64,000 bases of DNA from Ancistrus triradiatus (lineage: Eukaryota > Chordata > Actinopteri > Siluriformes > Loricariidae). Location of the stretch: contig JAJAGP010000941.1 in the NCBI GenBank assembly GCA_025084515.1, positions 1 to 64,000 of the forward strand, given 5' to 3'. The notes beneath the pieces were generated by a model. The model did no database searches. It worked only from the letters and a program-made list of their open reading frames with translations, and had not been told where the DNA came from. Positions 22,201 through 34,200 of this stretch are shown in pieces (the stretch's first letter is position 1; the number at the start of each line of letters is the position of its first letter). The translations under genes and the position numbers were made by a program.

Positions 22201-23008
22201 TCTCTCCCTCTCTCCCTCCCTCTCTCCCGCTCCCTCCCTCCCTCCCTCTCCCTCCCTCTCTATCCCGGTCCTCCGCCTCCCCTCCCTCCCCTTCTCTCCC
22301 CTCCCTCCCTCCCTCTCTCTCAATGTCTCACCCTCTCGTCTCCCTCCCCATCCCTACCCTCTCTCCCTCTCTCCTCCCTTCGTCTCCAACTCCCTCCTTC
22401 CCCCTCTCCCTCCCCTCTCCCTCCCCTCTCACGTCCCCTCCCGTCTCCTCCCCTCCCTTCCTCTCTACCCTCCCTCCCTCTCTCCTTCTCCCTCCACCTC
22501 TCAACTCCCCCCTCCCTCGCTCCCTCCTCTCTAGTCCATCCCTCCTCTCTCCCTCCCTCTTCCCTCTCTCCCCTCCCTCCGCTCTCTCCCTCCCTCTCTC
22601 CCTCCCTCCCTCTCTCCCCTCCCTCTCTCCCTTCCCCCCCTCTCTTCCCTCCCTCCCGTGCGCCTCCTCCCTCTCTCCCGCCCTCCCTCGCCTCTCTCCC
22701 TCTCTTCTCCCTCCCTCTCTCTTCGCTTCTCCCTCCCCCCATCCCTCCCTTCCGCTCCCCTCCCTTTCTCTCTCCCTCCCTCCTCCCCTCTCTCCCTCTC
22801 TCACTCCCTCTCCTCCCTCCCTCTCTCCCTCGCCTCTCATCGCCTCTCCCTCTACTCCCCGGTCATCTCCCTACCTCTCTCCCATCTCTCACCTCCCTCT
22901 CTCCCTCCCTGCTCTCTCGCTCCCTCCCTCTCTCCCGTTCCCGTTCATCTCCCTCTCCGATCCCTCCCTCTCGTCCTCCCTCTCTCACCCCCCCCTCCGT
23001 CACCTCTT
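19269..23008. repeat. Giant polypyrimidine/polypurine tract (CCCTCCCTCT-like)
   Basis: About 3.7 kb are almost only C and T on the plus strand, built from variable units of CCCT and CTCT with CCCTCCCTCT as the common phrase. Purines are rare and scattered. Because all stop codons contain a purine, and on the other strand contain T, both strands look open for hundreds of codons; these frames are artefacts. Mirror-symmetric homopurine DNA can form triplex (H-DNA) structures and stall polymerases. A copy of the left border lies inside at 22119-22175. Confidence 0.9.
22119..22175 (+). repeat. Copy of the tract's left border inside the tract
   Basis: AACAATCAAG, then CGTTCTCCGAATGCTAATAA, then the GCGGTCTCTAAT and ACATGC blocks repeat 19212-19269 in the same orientation, differing by several single-base indels. 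It is an island of unique sequence in an otherwise pyrimidine-only region. Confidence 0.85.
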
Positions 23009-23089
23009 TAGGCAGGCATAGAGCCCTTATATGCTACTTCAAGTGGTGTCGGAAATATTTAGGAGATGAGATCACATAAACGTCACCGC
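23009..23089. other. Short spacer after the tract
   Basis: Unassigned sequence. TTCAAGTGGTGTCGGAAAT near 23039 loosely resembles 24934-24953. Confidence 0.3.
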
Positions 23090-23554
23090 AATGTCGTATT
23101 TACCAGTGGGAAACTCGGATTTTTCGATAAGCCCCGACTTTCCGAGTTGGAGGCGTGTCAGTAACGAAACGTCATGGCAGCTGCCGGCATGGATGCTGCT
23201 ACTACAGTAAACGTAAAGTTTTTAGTTTACTAACAGTAGTTTTGCATGTTAACTGTACAGTTTAAGCTTGTGTACATTTTGTCCAACTTGCAATAATTTT
23301 AATGAAGAATTACAACAAAATAATATTACATAATATCAAATATTACTCATCTAATTCGTGTCCTGTTCGCTTCATTCTCTTCAAGTAAGGCTAAATAAAC
23401 TTGCTGGTTTTGCCTATACAAACATAGAAGTAGTACAAACAAAAGTTTTCTTTTGGCTTCACCACCCGACAAAAAACACTTGAACGTACATCATGTCGTA
23501 AGTACCACCTCCGAACTCGGGAAGTAGGAACTTCCGAGGACGACTTGAAGGCAG
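23090..23554. mobile_element. Putative TIR MITE (CTCGGA..CCGAGTT family)
   Basis: The left side (ACTCGGATTTTTCGATAAG, then TTTCCGAGTTGGAGGCG) and the reverse complement of the right side (CTCGGAAGTTCCTACTTCCC, then GAGTTCGGAGGTG) are alike over about 60 bp. No transposase is present and the target duplication is unclear. Confidence 0.4.
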
Positions 23555-23702
23555 CATTAGACCAGGGGTGTCCAACTCATTTTCACCGAGGGCCATACCT
23601 GCATTATAGTTGCCCTCAAAGGGCCAGTTGTAACTATAAGACAGTAAATGTAACTACTCCTTAACATACTGTTAAATAACTGTTTTTTTATATTATATAT
23701 AT

Positions 23703-24118
23703 CGTATTTTTCAGGCTATAAAGCGCACCGGGTTATAAGGCGCAATATCAGTGATCGACTGCTAACGGGTCTATTTTCATACATAAAGCGTACCGGGTTA
23801 TAAGGCGCATTAAATGAAACAAAACTCTTAAGTTCCCTCGGAAACTCAGTTTGGTCTTCTTTACCTGGCGCAAGGCGTCTTCTTGCTTTCTTCCTGCTGC
23901 GCACTACGGTTGCCGTAAGCTTCGTAACTTACCAAGGCCGTGCTACAACATTTTGACAGATTTATGAGTGCCGTGTACCATCTACAATCGGTTCTAGGTC
24001 AGAAGGCTCAACCAGAATTAATTCATACATTAGGCGCACCGCATTTTAAAGCGCACTGTCGATTTTTGAGAAAATTAAAGGATTTTAAGTACGCCTTATG
24101 GTGCCCAAAAATACGGTA
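23703..24118. mobile_element. MITE with CGTATTTTT termini nested in the hAT element
   Basis: Terminal repeats are CGTATTTTTCAGGCTATAAA at the left and CGCCTTATGGTGCCCAAAAA plus TACGG at the right. The TATAAGGCGCA phrase typical of this widespread family is repeated near each end. An ISL2EU-like assignment is from memory and not certain. Confidence 0.6.
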
Positions 24119-24420
24119 ATTGTTAAAGTAAACACAGTGAATACATTGCTGCACAAACAGAGTAGCATATGTAATTCACTCAAAATAAAAAAGGAGTCAT
24201 ATATTGACATATATAAGCCATTAACAGAAGCAAATGTGATTCAGTTGGAAAGAAAGATAAGTTAAAAATGTCGACGTATATTGTACTCTTTGATGACTGA
24301 TTCGGCCTCATAACACTAAAGACATTCCGGTTTTTCCCCTTGAAGCACAAACATGTATTCGCTTTGCCATCTTTTCTGAAACTGCCTTCCATCTCTATCA
24401 ATTTTTCTCTTCCTGGACAT

Positions 24421-24600
24421 TCCCAGGAAAAAATGTACTGTAAAATTTGAGAGTAGAACCATGAAGTGGCCAAATTACCACCAAAATTCATAGTAAAACT
24501 GTGAAATAATTCATGGTCAGTTCATAGTCCATCAAGTATACAGTTGTACTATGAAATTTCACAGTAGAACCATGAAGTGGTCACTTGTTGGGATAAACCG
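24421..24600. mobile_element. Second CCCAGGAAAAAATGTACTGT-family copy
   Basis: The left end TCCCAGGAAAAAATGTACTG and the CATAGTA/CATGAAGTGG interior match 18741-18914. The right terminal repeat is missing. It is nested in the hAT element. Confidence 0.65.
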
Positions 24601-24789
24601 CTTTCGTTAAACGCTGATGTGGATACACTGCCATCCAGTGGCGAGGTGCCGTCACTTACGTAGTCGATATAATCCGTAAAAGTAGCATAGACTCATTTGA
24701 CATACACCTTTTAAGCTCTCACGGGCCACATAAAATGACTTGGCGGGCCAAGGCCCGCGGGCCTTGAGTTTCACACATATGCATTAGAC

Positions 24790-25007
24790 CCAGTGTTATA
24801 GCGTGTGCTTTAAATACGTTATGGATTGAGTACTTCCATGAACAATTACAAGTAATAACGACACCCAGCTGGCAACACGGCGCAAACAGGAACAACACCA
24901 AACAGGGCACCAACAAACTGCACCACTACCTAAGCGTATTAATTCAAATGGTGTCAGAAATGGGGGTAAAGGTTAACAAGTAGTCATTTCACTACTGGGT
25001 TACACAT
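24790..25007. other. Unassigned spacer
   Basis: No repeat or gene recognised apart from the spacer match that starts at 25008. Confidence 0.3.
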
Positions 25008-25036
25008 GCAAGCCATGTGGCTGACTGGCAGGTGTG
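25008..25036 (+). repeat. 29-bp match to the 5S-type spacer
   Basis: GCAAGCCATGTGGCTGACTG plus GCAGGTGTG is identical to 6765-6793, although the neighbouring bases differ. Confidence 0.6.
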
Positions 25037-25039
25037 AGA

Positions 25040-25320
25040 ATTTATGTTTGACAACAGACAGTGCATTGCACCCTGTTTTGACTGCATAGCCAAAAACTGG
25101 TAAGAGTTCTAATGCTAATCCTTGTCTACTATCAAAACTGTGTCCAAGTACCCACTGATCCACTGGCTCCAGAATGCACTGTGGGAAGAAAACGAGCCAA
25201 AAGAAGCAGGTGATGCTCTGGGCAATGTTCTTCTGGGAATTCCTAGGTTCCAGCATTTATGTGGGCAGCTGGACACATTTGACACATGCCACCTACATAA
25301 ACCTTATTTTCACATGATGT
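25040..25320 (+). mobile_element. Likely Tc1/mariner-type transposase remnant
   Basis: Shifted frames contain a CAAAAGAAGCAGGTGATGCT..GGGCAATGTTCTTCTGGGA segment like the middle of a common fish transposase (VMLWAMFCWE-type). Ends and catalytic residues are not visible. The assignment is tentative. Confidence 0.4.
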
Positions 25321-26834
25321 TTTGACTCATCGGTGTATACACACCCGGGTATTGAAGATTCGTTCAAGAAAACCACTTATCAGAAGGCTGTCTCATTCAC
25401 ATTTTGTGTAAAATATATTAAATTAGCAAAATTTAACTGCACAAAAATAACTGGTTATATATGTATTACATTTCTACAGTTATAACTGCTGAACTTAAAT
25501 AGATCAATTTTTTGCATTTATATATTTATAATATAATTATCTTACAAATTGAACTTTGAAATTTGCTTTAAAAATGACACAAATTTAATGAAACGCTGCA
25601 AAAAATTATTTACTCGGAGGAGTGGATATGAAATCTAAACAGGTTAATATAATCCTTTGTATTATACAGTAGTTCTTTACTATTTCCGTACTGACACATT
25701 TTGAGAGAGGAAAAACATTTTAAAACAGGCTCAAAATACAATATGAAAACTGACTTTTACTATATATAATACAATACATATTTGGACAAGAAATCTGAGG
25801 GAAAACAATAAAAATGTAAAATTTTTATTATCTCTGACTTTGCATCAATTCAGTAGAATGGCCCATATATATTTGTTCCAGGAATTACATTTTGGCCCTC
25901 GACAGAAAAAGTAGTGTTCTCAAACATTCAACTCAAAACATTTTATGTAAATTAAAACCCCATTTTCTTTCAGCATAGAAATTCTTTCATGCGAAGATAA
26001 ACGCCGTTAAATATTACATTATTGCAATGTCAGTAAAATAAGTTAATATATTAAGTTCATACATTTGTAATAAACAAATGACCACAAATAGATTTAACAT
26101 CAATTCCCTCTTACCTCCATGACTACATAACGCTTCACACAGTGTATTCCAGCTGGAGCTTCACATTTGCAGGTTCATTAATGCATGTAATGCACTGTTG
26201 CAAGAAAATATTGAGAACTAATTGAGAATACCTGGAGCTCACCAGCAATTACTAACAAAATGTGTCATGATCTTTATGTAAACATGTTTTCTGATCTTTC
26301 CACTGAGCATTGTGGAACATCCACATGATCCATTTGTAGACAGTGTGGACTGATATAAAGGTGTTTAGTACTGTTGTGGCACAGTCAAGCTTCATAAAGG
26401 TGTACATTCTAAGATGATACTAAAAGGACAACTTTACAGCTCACCTCTTACAAATGGACATTTACAGCATTTAACAGGTGGCACAGTGATTAGCGCTTTC
26501 ACTTCACACAAGTGGTCCTGTTGTTGTTATTTTGTGAATGAAGATCAGAACACTACTAAACTGAATGCAGAAATCCAGGTATATTCAAGTTGAGCGCAAA
26601 CTGTTTCCTACAACTGTGGCATATGTAAACTGTTAGATGGAATTCATGTAATGTTACTACAAAGAAGAATTCTAATACTGGGTTACTAATGTCGTAACAC
26701 TATTTTAAGATGGCAGACATACGATGGAATATCATAAAAACCAAATGCAATAAATTCTAAGCAGGTTAGATAAAAAATAAACTAGTGTTCAAAAGCTGAA
26801 AATCAGTAAGTTACAAAAGGACCAACCCCTGACT
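25321..26834. other. AT-rich DNA without recognised features
   Basis: No convincing ORF, splice-site series or repeat border was seen. Confidence 0.4.
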
Positions 26835-28287
26835 AAAATGACAGAATCACCACACTTTTTGGATGTTCATCCTGCTTTTTTTTTTTTTTTTTTTACTTTG
26901 TAGCAAAAAAAATAAATAAATAAAACATTTCGCAGCTATGACACCAAACACATTTTGTGTAATAGTTGAACATTTTGGTTGGGACCTTAAAAAATTAAAA
27001 TATTTGAATTAATAGCATTTTTTCCAGATCCAATAGTGGAAAAATATGAAATCACTTAGTGTTAAGGAGGAATTATGGAATCAGTTTCTGGATCCAACAG
27101 TCTTTGAAAAGTGGTTGACAGACGAGTTTGGCAGGCTGGAGTCTTTTGTCATGGACCAAATTTGAAATTTTCACCAAAAATTTTCAGTCGGATTGAGATC
27201 TGGACTGTTTGCTGGTCATGTAATTGAGTGAACATGCCTTTGCTGATGAATAGATTTAACATGCTTTGCTCTGTGGCAGGCTGCTTTATCATTTCATCCT
27301 GAAAAATGACTTCAAACAAAACAAAACAATTTTGTATTAATGGAACGAGAAAGATGTCCAAATATTTTATACATACACTTATACACTAATTGTTGTGTTA
27401 ACGATTGCCATCTCCCCTGGTCCTTTACCTGACACGAGTTAAATGAGTTGGGAAATTTCATTGTTTTTTTTTTATTATGCAGGCATCTTTATATGTTTTA
27501 TTAGAATGGCACCAGACAAAGTCTCAACATCATTTCCTTCACCAAACTAGATTTGTGATTCATTACTGAGTATCACTTTCATCCAATTCTTTTCATTCAA
27601 ATCTACACTCCATTAGTGCCTCTCCTTAATCCACTGTAACCTTGTTTTCTTCTGTTTAGGTGTTAGTGCAGCATTTCTTTTGGCTGTCCCTGTCTGTAAA
27701 TCCCACTTAACTCAGCCGATTTCTTACAGTCCTATCTCAAATATTGATTCCAGTTTCTGCGCACTTGTTTTGTTATGCATTTTTCTATTTTCAAGGCGAA
27801 TTGTTTTGGGTTTGCTATTCTGGCGCTATGGCGTCTTGCTTGGCGGATGTTTTCCTTTCATAACCTTCCCATGCTCTTTGTACTTGCGCTAATTTTGCTG
27901 GATTCCTTCTTGAAGGAGCATTAGAGTCCTTTCCATTGTTTCAGTTAAAAACTCTCTTGTTGAGGCCATACTTTCCTTCAAATAGCCCAAGTCCAACTGT
28001 TCATGAAGTTCTGTGTTCACTCCCTTTTAACTGCAGGCTAATTTGCATTGGAATTTGATTTGGAAATGCAAATTACTAGGTGATTCCATAATTTTTCCTC
28101 AACATTTGAGTGATTACATATTTTTTCCTTTACTTCAACTGGGAAACCATGCCATTAATTAAAACTTGTTTGAGGTATGCTTCATGAAGCCAGAATGTTC
28201 AGCTATCAAACAAACTGTTTGGTGTCATATGTGATTCATATTTTCACCAAAGTAAAAATGTGATTCCATAATTTGTGTCAGAGGTAG
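26835..28287 (-). mobile_element. Tc1/mariner-like transposon, decayed
   Basis: The ends are imperfect inverted repeats: the left has GAATCACCACACTTTTTGG and later ATGACACCAAACA. The right, read in reverse, has GGAATCACATTTTTACTTTGG and ATGACACCAAACA. The minus strand carries transposase traces, including LTPKQKKTRLQWIKERH and WMKVILSNESQIW near 27560-27660, where the first catalytic Asp (normally SDES) is Asn. Stops are frequent. A poly(T) run lies at 26876-26894. Confidence 0.6.
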
Positions 28288-29637
28288 TATATGGTTTTGA
28301 AAGACTGATACTTTAACAAGGTACCATTAAATTAAATGTATTGTTACATTACTGATGTTGTAAAGGACTAAATGCTTTAAAGAACCTGATTTCCAATTTT
28401 GTTAATTACATATGACACATTTGTAGCATACAATAGGACACTCAACTGCAGTAACAAATTAAGTTTGTCGGCATAATTAAAAATTCTAAATGAATTGCAA
28501 TGCATTTAAATAATTCTTATTAAGCAACCTGAGCCTATAAAATACTATAATACATAATGCTACTTATCTGAACAACTCAATAAGAACCTCCATCTCTACC
28601 GCTATACTTGCAGTGCATAATCACAGGTCCAACTGTCTATGGATACTGGCAAAGTTCACAGCTGCTAGATCATTTTTACTAATAAAATTGGTTTCCTAAT
28701 TTTAGGGTGGCCTAGTTCTGGTTTAAAAAAAAGAGGACACTAAGGGCAGGAGGATGGCACCAGGCAAACAAGTGGCTGCGCTTGGTGGCACTGTAAAGTT
28801 TAATACATAAACATTTAGGTCTTCTAACCAGCTTGCTATTGTCACTATTGTCTCAAGAGGGCAACTGAATTAAAATAGGGCCAGACTCACAACTGCACCA
28901 AGAACCATGAACAAGAGAATTTGGAGTTTGAGAAACATATTACAAACTAATACCAATTTCACCTTTTTTTTTTCTAAGATCTCCTAAATAATTAAATGTA
29001 AAATAACTTATAACATGGTCAGTGCATTCACAATAATTTCTAATCAATTTAATGGTACCTTCACAAAAAGATCAATTATATAAAAGCCAAATAAACTGTA
29101 TACTGATTCCAAAATTTGAAACTCTAGCGCAACAAAGAAAGGTTAATTATAAGAACAGATTATTTGTGTATGACAAGTCCAGGCAGCTTTTAGCTGGTTT
29201 TAGCAAGTCTTTAGCCGGTTGAACTGCCTCTACTTTGCCTTAGCACTATATAAATACTGTATACTGTTAGTTTGAACAAAAAAATAACTGGACATATTAG
29301 ATTAGTTGAATTAACAAGATAAAGCAGCAGGGTTTAACATTTTAAAAATACAGCAGTAATTTAAAATGTCTTAACAGAAGTGTCCTCTGTCTTGGGAAAT
29401 CCATGGTGCAAAAAAGGAAAAAGACTAGCACCATATGAAACTGTACAAATAAATGTCTGGCTCACTTCCTATAAGCTCTCACAATACTGAACTCTGTAAA
29501 TGACTAAACGTACCTCCACACATTAAGGTAGGTTTCTGTAAAACAAGGGCATTTCTGTTTATCAGTTTTGGTTTTCAAATTTCCCACACTGATGTTCTCT
29601 GATCATGGTAGCTGCATTTAATTTTGTTCCTTTAAGA
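28288..29637. other. AT-rich DNA without recognised features
   Basis: Nothing could be assigned. It may be intergenic sequence beyond the 3' end of tmem150a. Confidence 0.4.
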
Positions 29638-29639
29638 TA

Positions 29640-29878
29640 CAGTGGTACCTCGGTTGTTGTTATTAATTTGTTCCAGAAGGTTGAGAATCAAAAATGACGA
29701 GTAATGAGCAAATTTTTCCCATAAGGAATCATGCAAATTGAATGAATCCATTCCATACCGAACCGAACAGAACAAACAATGAGAACAGAGACAATTTTTT
29801 TTTTTTTTTTGCTAGTCATAATGCGTCGAGAACCAAATTTGAAGAGTTCCGAGGTGGTTGAAAACCGAGGTACCACTG
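29640..29878. mobile_element. Mariner-type MITE (CAGTGGTACCTCGG ends)
   Basis: This 239-bp element starts CAGTGGTACCTCGGTT and ends AACCGAGGTACCACTG, with TA on both sides (29638-29639 and 29879-29880). It has no coding capacity. Confidence 0.85.
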
Positions 29879-29880
29879 TA

Positions 29881-30249
29881 ATTGTGTTATTGTAATGGGG
29901 GCACCACTGTTCTGCCCACAAACCTGAGTGGGCTGTGCAAAATCGAGAGTGAGGCAGAACCCTGAAACTTGCTCCCTTTATCCTTCAGGTGCTAGATGCT
30001 TGGTCTCATCTTTCACTCTGGCCTGGTGGAGGGAGCGAGTTCTGGGGTCCCACCTCATTGAAGTTACTGGGCAATCTTGTGGTCTGGGTCTGTGGTCATG
30101 TGACACAGACCAGAGGTGTCCCGGTCACACTTATACGTAGAGCTTGATTTGTCTTTTTATGAGTGCTAGTACACTCAGAAAGTATGATGTACAAGCAAGG
30201 CTAAGATAATTGGAAAACCTTTTTTTTTTTTTAACAGAACATTGTGTTG
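29881..30249. other. Unassigned sequence
   Basis: A short open frame at 29928-30140 is not supported by any motif. Confidence 0.3.
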
Positions 30250-30255
30250 TTTATT
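30250..30255 (-). terminator. Candidate poly(A) signal for tmem150a
   Basis: TTTATT on the plus strand is AATAAA on the minus strand, about 670 bases after the tmem150a stop. It is a candidate only. Confidence 0.3.
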
Positions 30256-30925
30256 ATTTAAAATGAGAGCCTGCTGGACTTCTAGTTTTCAAGTGTTCTG
30301 GCCTTATCTCAGCAAAGACTTACCAGTGTGAATGAATGTTGTATTCATTTTCTAAGTTTATGAATAAGCTACTGCCTTTCACTGGGATCTCTGTCACATG
30401 TTATCAATAAGTGACTCAAAAAACATGGTTTAGTGACTGATTAAGTCCTGTGACATGAAACGTCTATACTAAATGTGTATTATTACTATAAGTTATGGGC
30501 TAAACACTATGTCTGACTGTTTGCATGATACCCTCAATACTTCCTCTAGTTGATTATTATGGTTTAATCATCATAATAACATCATAGAACCGCCGTTAAA
30601 AGTCATAGAAGACACTTTGCTAGTTTTAACTTTTCACTCTTATGCTCTTAGTATTTGTTGGCATTACTGAACGTTTTTATACATATTTACATACGAATGC
30701 CCGGTTGCAGAGCTACTTTCAAGATGTGTCATTACAGATGATGCAAATGGGGTAAAATTATTTTTCATTCTGCCTTTCTTGAGTTGCATAACCTTGTGAA
30801 TGGACCTCACAGTAGCATTTCTTTTAGTTATATTAAAAACCTTTCTAATAATCTACCATCTCATAGATCAGTGAAAACTGAAAGCTGTATTTTTTTTATC
30901 TGAACCCTAGCCTGCTCACTGTTCC
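30256..30925 (-). other. tmem150a: Presumed tmem150a 3' UTR
   Basis: Non-coding sequence between the stop codon and the candidate poly(A) signal. The true length is not visible. Confidence 0.35.
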
Positions 30926-31233
30926 CTATAATATTGCAACACTTTCTGAGTTGCAGTTGAGGTGTGTAGATGTGCTGCCACCAGATGGCTTCAGGCTGTG
31001 GGCACCACAACTCATGGCCACACCTTTTCCGATGCCTCCCATGATGGCTTCTGCGCCTGAACTGTTGTGTGGTCTGCTTTTAACAATGGCAGCCATCACA
31101 GTGTCGCTGCTGACAGTGCCAAACTCATAGGTGAAGGTTCCATAATAGACCAGGACCAGGACAGTGAATACCCACTCGCAGATGGCAGCAGCATGTTGCA
31201 GCACAAAACTCTTATCAATGAAGAAAATGCCAC
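30926..31233 (-). CDS. tmem150a: tmem150a last coding exon
   Basis: It encodes [20 protein letters not shown], the last membrane segment and the cytosolic tail, residues 193-293 and the stop. The tail has an insert rich in Gly and Ser ([19 protein letters not shown]) before the conserved STSTHLN end, compared with human as I recall it. Confidence 0.93.
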
Positions 31234-34200
31234 CTTGAATGGAACATATTGTTAAAGAGTCTAATATGAAAACAGCATAGACTGAATGAGGTTTACCAAC
31301 AATGCTGATTTTCCATTTCACAAAAATCACCAAAATGTGAAATTAGCAAATGCTTTCTAATGATTTTGGCATTCTTTAGTTTTAAACTATGTGGAAATCA
31401 AGTTCAATTATAACTGAAGAGAAAACTGTTTCAGTGAACATATCCATGCACTTGGAAAGTGCAGTGGCACCTCGGTTCTCGTCATGAATTCATTCCAGAA
31501 GGCTTGTTGAGTACAGAAAATGTGTACTGAGCAAACTTTTCCCATAAAGAATAATGTAAATTGAATTCATGCATTAATGGAGTATTGTACAGGTGCTCCC
31601 TGATTTATGATGGGGATATGTTCTGATAAATCCATCATAAGTTAAATATATCATGAACCGATGAGAATAATATAGTCTATACTGTATCATAGCTGAGCAC
31701 ATTGACACTTACATTAACACATGTACATTGACCTATAGTTGGCCAAAATCATTAACACAAAGCTTATTTTATAAGTGTTGAAAAATCTCAGATAATTTAG
31801 TGAGTAATGGATTGAAAGTGAAAAGTAAAAGCAAAATACTTAATCTATTGGTGAACTCGGGGTGCTAGCTCCTAATGCTAACTGCTCAGCTTGAAAGCCA
31901 AGAGGATTCAAGTCATGTTTCCCTTTCGGTTAGCTCTTATCACTAACCATTTTAGGAACCAGGGGGACTTATTTGCACTAAGAACACAGTACTGAGCAAG
32001 GGCTGTTGTGAATCTGAATCACTGAATCGTGAATCATGAACTGAATTTCGAATTCGAGTTCCCGAGGTGGTTGAGAACCGAGGTACCACTGTACTTTAAA
32101 ACTTTTATTTTGCATTCATCTATTTTGTAAGGTTTGCATTTATATGCATTTCATTTGACGATTAGTTCTTTTAAAAAACCTGCAGTCTGAATGACCCTGT
32201 TCTCACAGACACAAGCATCAGAATACATAATGATTAAAAGTAATAAATGAGAGAACTGTTTTTCTCTTGCCTGCATAAACACACAATACAGCTCAGTGCT
32301 GCACAAACCCTTTCCGTGCCCCTCACCATTTCCTCCAAAGTTATATTACTATCATATTACTAGTGATGCACTGGATATTACTAGTGATACACTGAAATAA
32401 ACTGAATATTTGAACAGACTGAGCCAAAAACCAAAACTGAAAGTCATTTTTTAATGACATTTTAGTCCCAGTCTCCATCTGCTTCTCCTGGTGAGAGTCA
32501 TGGGGTCAACAGGCTGAGAAGATCAGCCCAGACTTTTCTAACTATGGCCACAGATTCAAGCTCCTCCTGGGTGATTTCATGTAGTTCCCAAGCCAACTGT
32601 GAGATTTAATCCCTTCAGCAGGTATTACATCTCACAGTTACAAGCACCTGCCTGGAGTAGCTCTAATGTGGGACTGTGGTAGCCTAGTGGTTAAAGTACT
32701 GGACTATGGACCAGAAGGTCCAGGGTTCAAATCCCACCTCTCAAGCTGCCACTATTGGGTCCTTGAGCAAGGCCCTTAACCCACAACTGCTTGGGTTGTA
32801 AGAATATATCAATTGTAAGTCGCTCTGGATAAGGGAGTCTGCTAAATGCTGTAAATGTAATATTTAATTTTCTCTAAAATGTTATTCTACCTGTTAATTT
32901 ATTTCATTTATTATACTTTTAAATGTTTTCTCTGTTAATATTTATTTAATGCATGTTTATTTAATCTATTACAATTAACGTATTAATTAGTTAACTTAGT
33001 TATTTCTTACATTTAACATCTAAGCTGCCCAAGGAGGATGGGTCCCTTTTTGAGTCTTGGTCCTCCCAAGGTTTATCCTTTCTAATGTTTGGGGAGTTTT
33101 TTCTTGCCACAGTTACACTAGGCTTGCTCAATTTGGGATTGGCCTTATAATTTAGAAGATAATATACAATTGTAAAGCTGCTTTGAGACAATGCTCCATT
33201 GTAAACAGCGCTACAGAAATCAAAAACTTGACTTGACTTGACTTGACTTGACAGGCTTGGGAGAAGATATTGTGCTTATTTCACTTTTGAAGCTCTTTAA
33301 TTTAGAAAAAACATATCAAAATATACTATATTAATAAGATACTATTTACTATTGTTAATCTAGTATCTCATTAATTATATTATTTTAGATTATATTGTAC
33401 TGTATTTATATTCTAATAATAATATTTATTGTTGTACTATACTGTATATTATCTTAAAGTAGATCTGTATCCTGTCACTGTTATAAGAAACAGAAGGCAG
33501 ACCAACTGCCAGTGTCTCACTATCTGATTTTTGTTGATGGTCAATTCTAAAAACTTAAAGGTGCAGTATTTACAAATTTCTTTCAATATTTCAAAGTGAA
33601 TGAGCCGAGTTCTGACCTGGAGCAAAACAAAAGCTCAAATAACGAGTACGTACACAGAAAAAGCCATTTTCACGACATAAAAACCTTCTACTCATTTCAT
33701 GTACATTAAATTATAAAGGGACACTTCCATATGTCTTAGGAAGCAAGGAAAAGAATTAAAATCATTGCCTGACAAACATGAGCTTTTACACTTTGTTATG
33801 GCAAAAAATTATTTGTCACCACGTTCGCTATAGCTCTCTTAACGCTGGTACACACTGCTATTGCATTTCGAAGTAGCTGGAGTAAAAACTTTTTTGTGCT
33901 CCACATTCATTTAAAAAAAATCCTTATATATAAACACGACCCATTAAAATCGGTTGAGAAATAAGCAAGTTATTGTGCTAGTTACCCAAGAAAAATGCAG
34001 ATCCCTGTTTACTTGTATTTGTTTTCAGCCCAGTCTTCCCTGGACCAATATGGCAGACGCATTCCCGCATCGCAGCAAAGGCCGGTTTGTTTGTGTACAT
34101 TTATCGATCAACACTATGTACAATTGACCTTACCCTTCGGTCACTACCCAAAGCTCTTAACTATAGGTGAGATTAATCTGCTCAACACAGAGCTTTGTCC

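Larger units (their letters stand above)
23563..24781. mobile_element. Non-autonomous hAT element with 8-bp target duplication
   Basis: It starts CAGGGGTGTCCAACTCATTT and ends GAGTTTCACACATATG, an imperfect 16-bp inverted terminal repeat. CATTAGAC occurs directly on both sides (23555-23562 and 24782-24789), the 8-bp duplication expected of hAT transposons. Subterminal GGGCCA and GGGCCGCGGGCC-like motifs fit hAT/Charlie-type elements. No transposase ORF remains. Two other MITEs lie within it. Confidence 0.8.

Noticed and set aside
19482..23021. Very long Ser/Pro/Leu-rich frames (1179, 815 and 368 codons) and Arg/Glu/Gly-rich frames on the other strand
   Set aside because: They exist only because a pure pyrimidine sequence cannot form stop codons. 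Several frames are open at once, and composition, not selection, explains them.
30926..31255. A plus-strand ORF opposite the last tmem150a exon
   Set aside because: It is the antisense shadow of the well-supported tmem150a coding exon.
32690..32750. A tRNA gene (box A and box B present; also at 39405-39455)
   Set aside because: The acceptor stem does not pair and the motif is followed by a V-SINE/LINE2-type tail, so it is a tRNA-derived SINE head.
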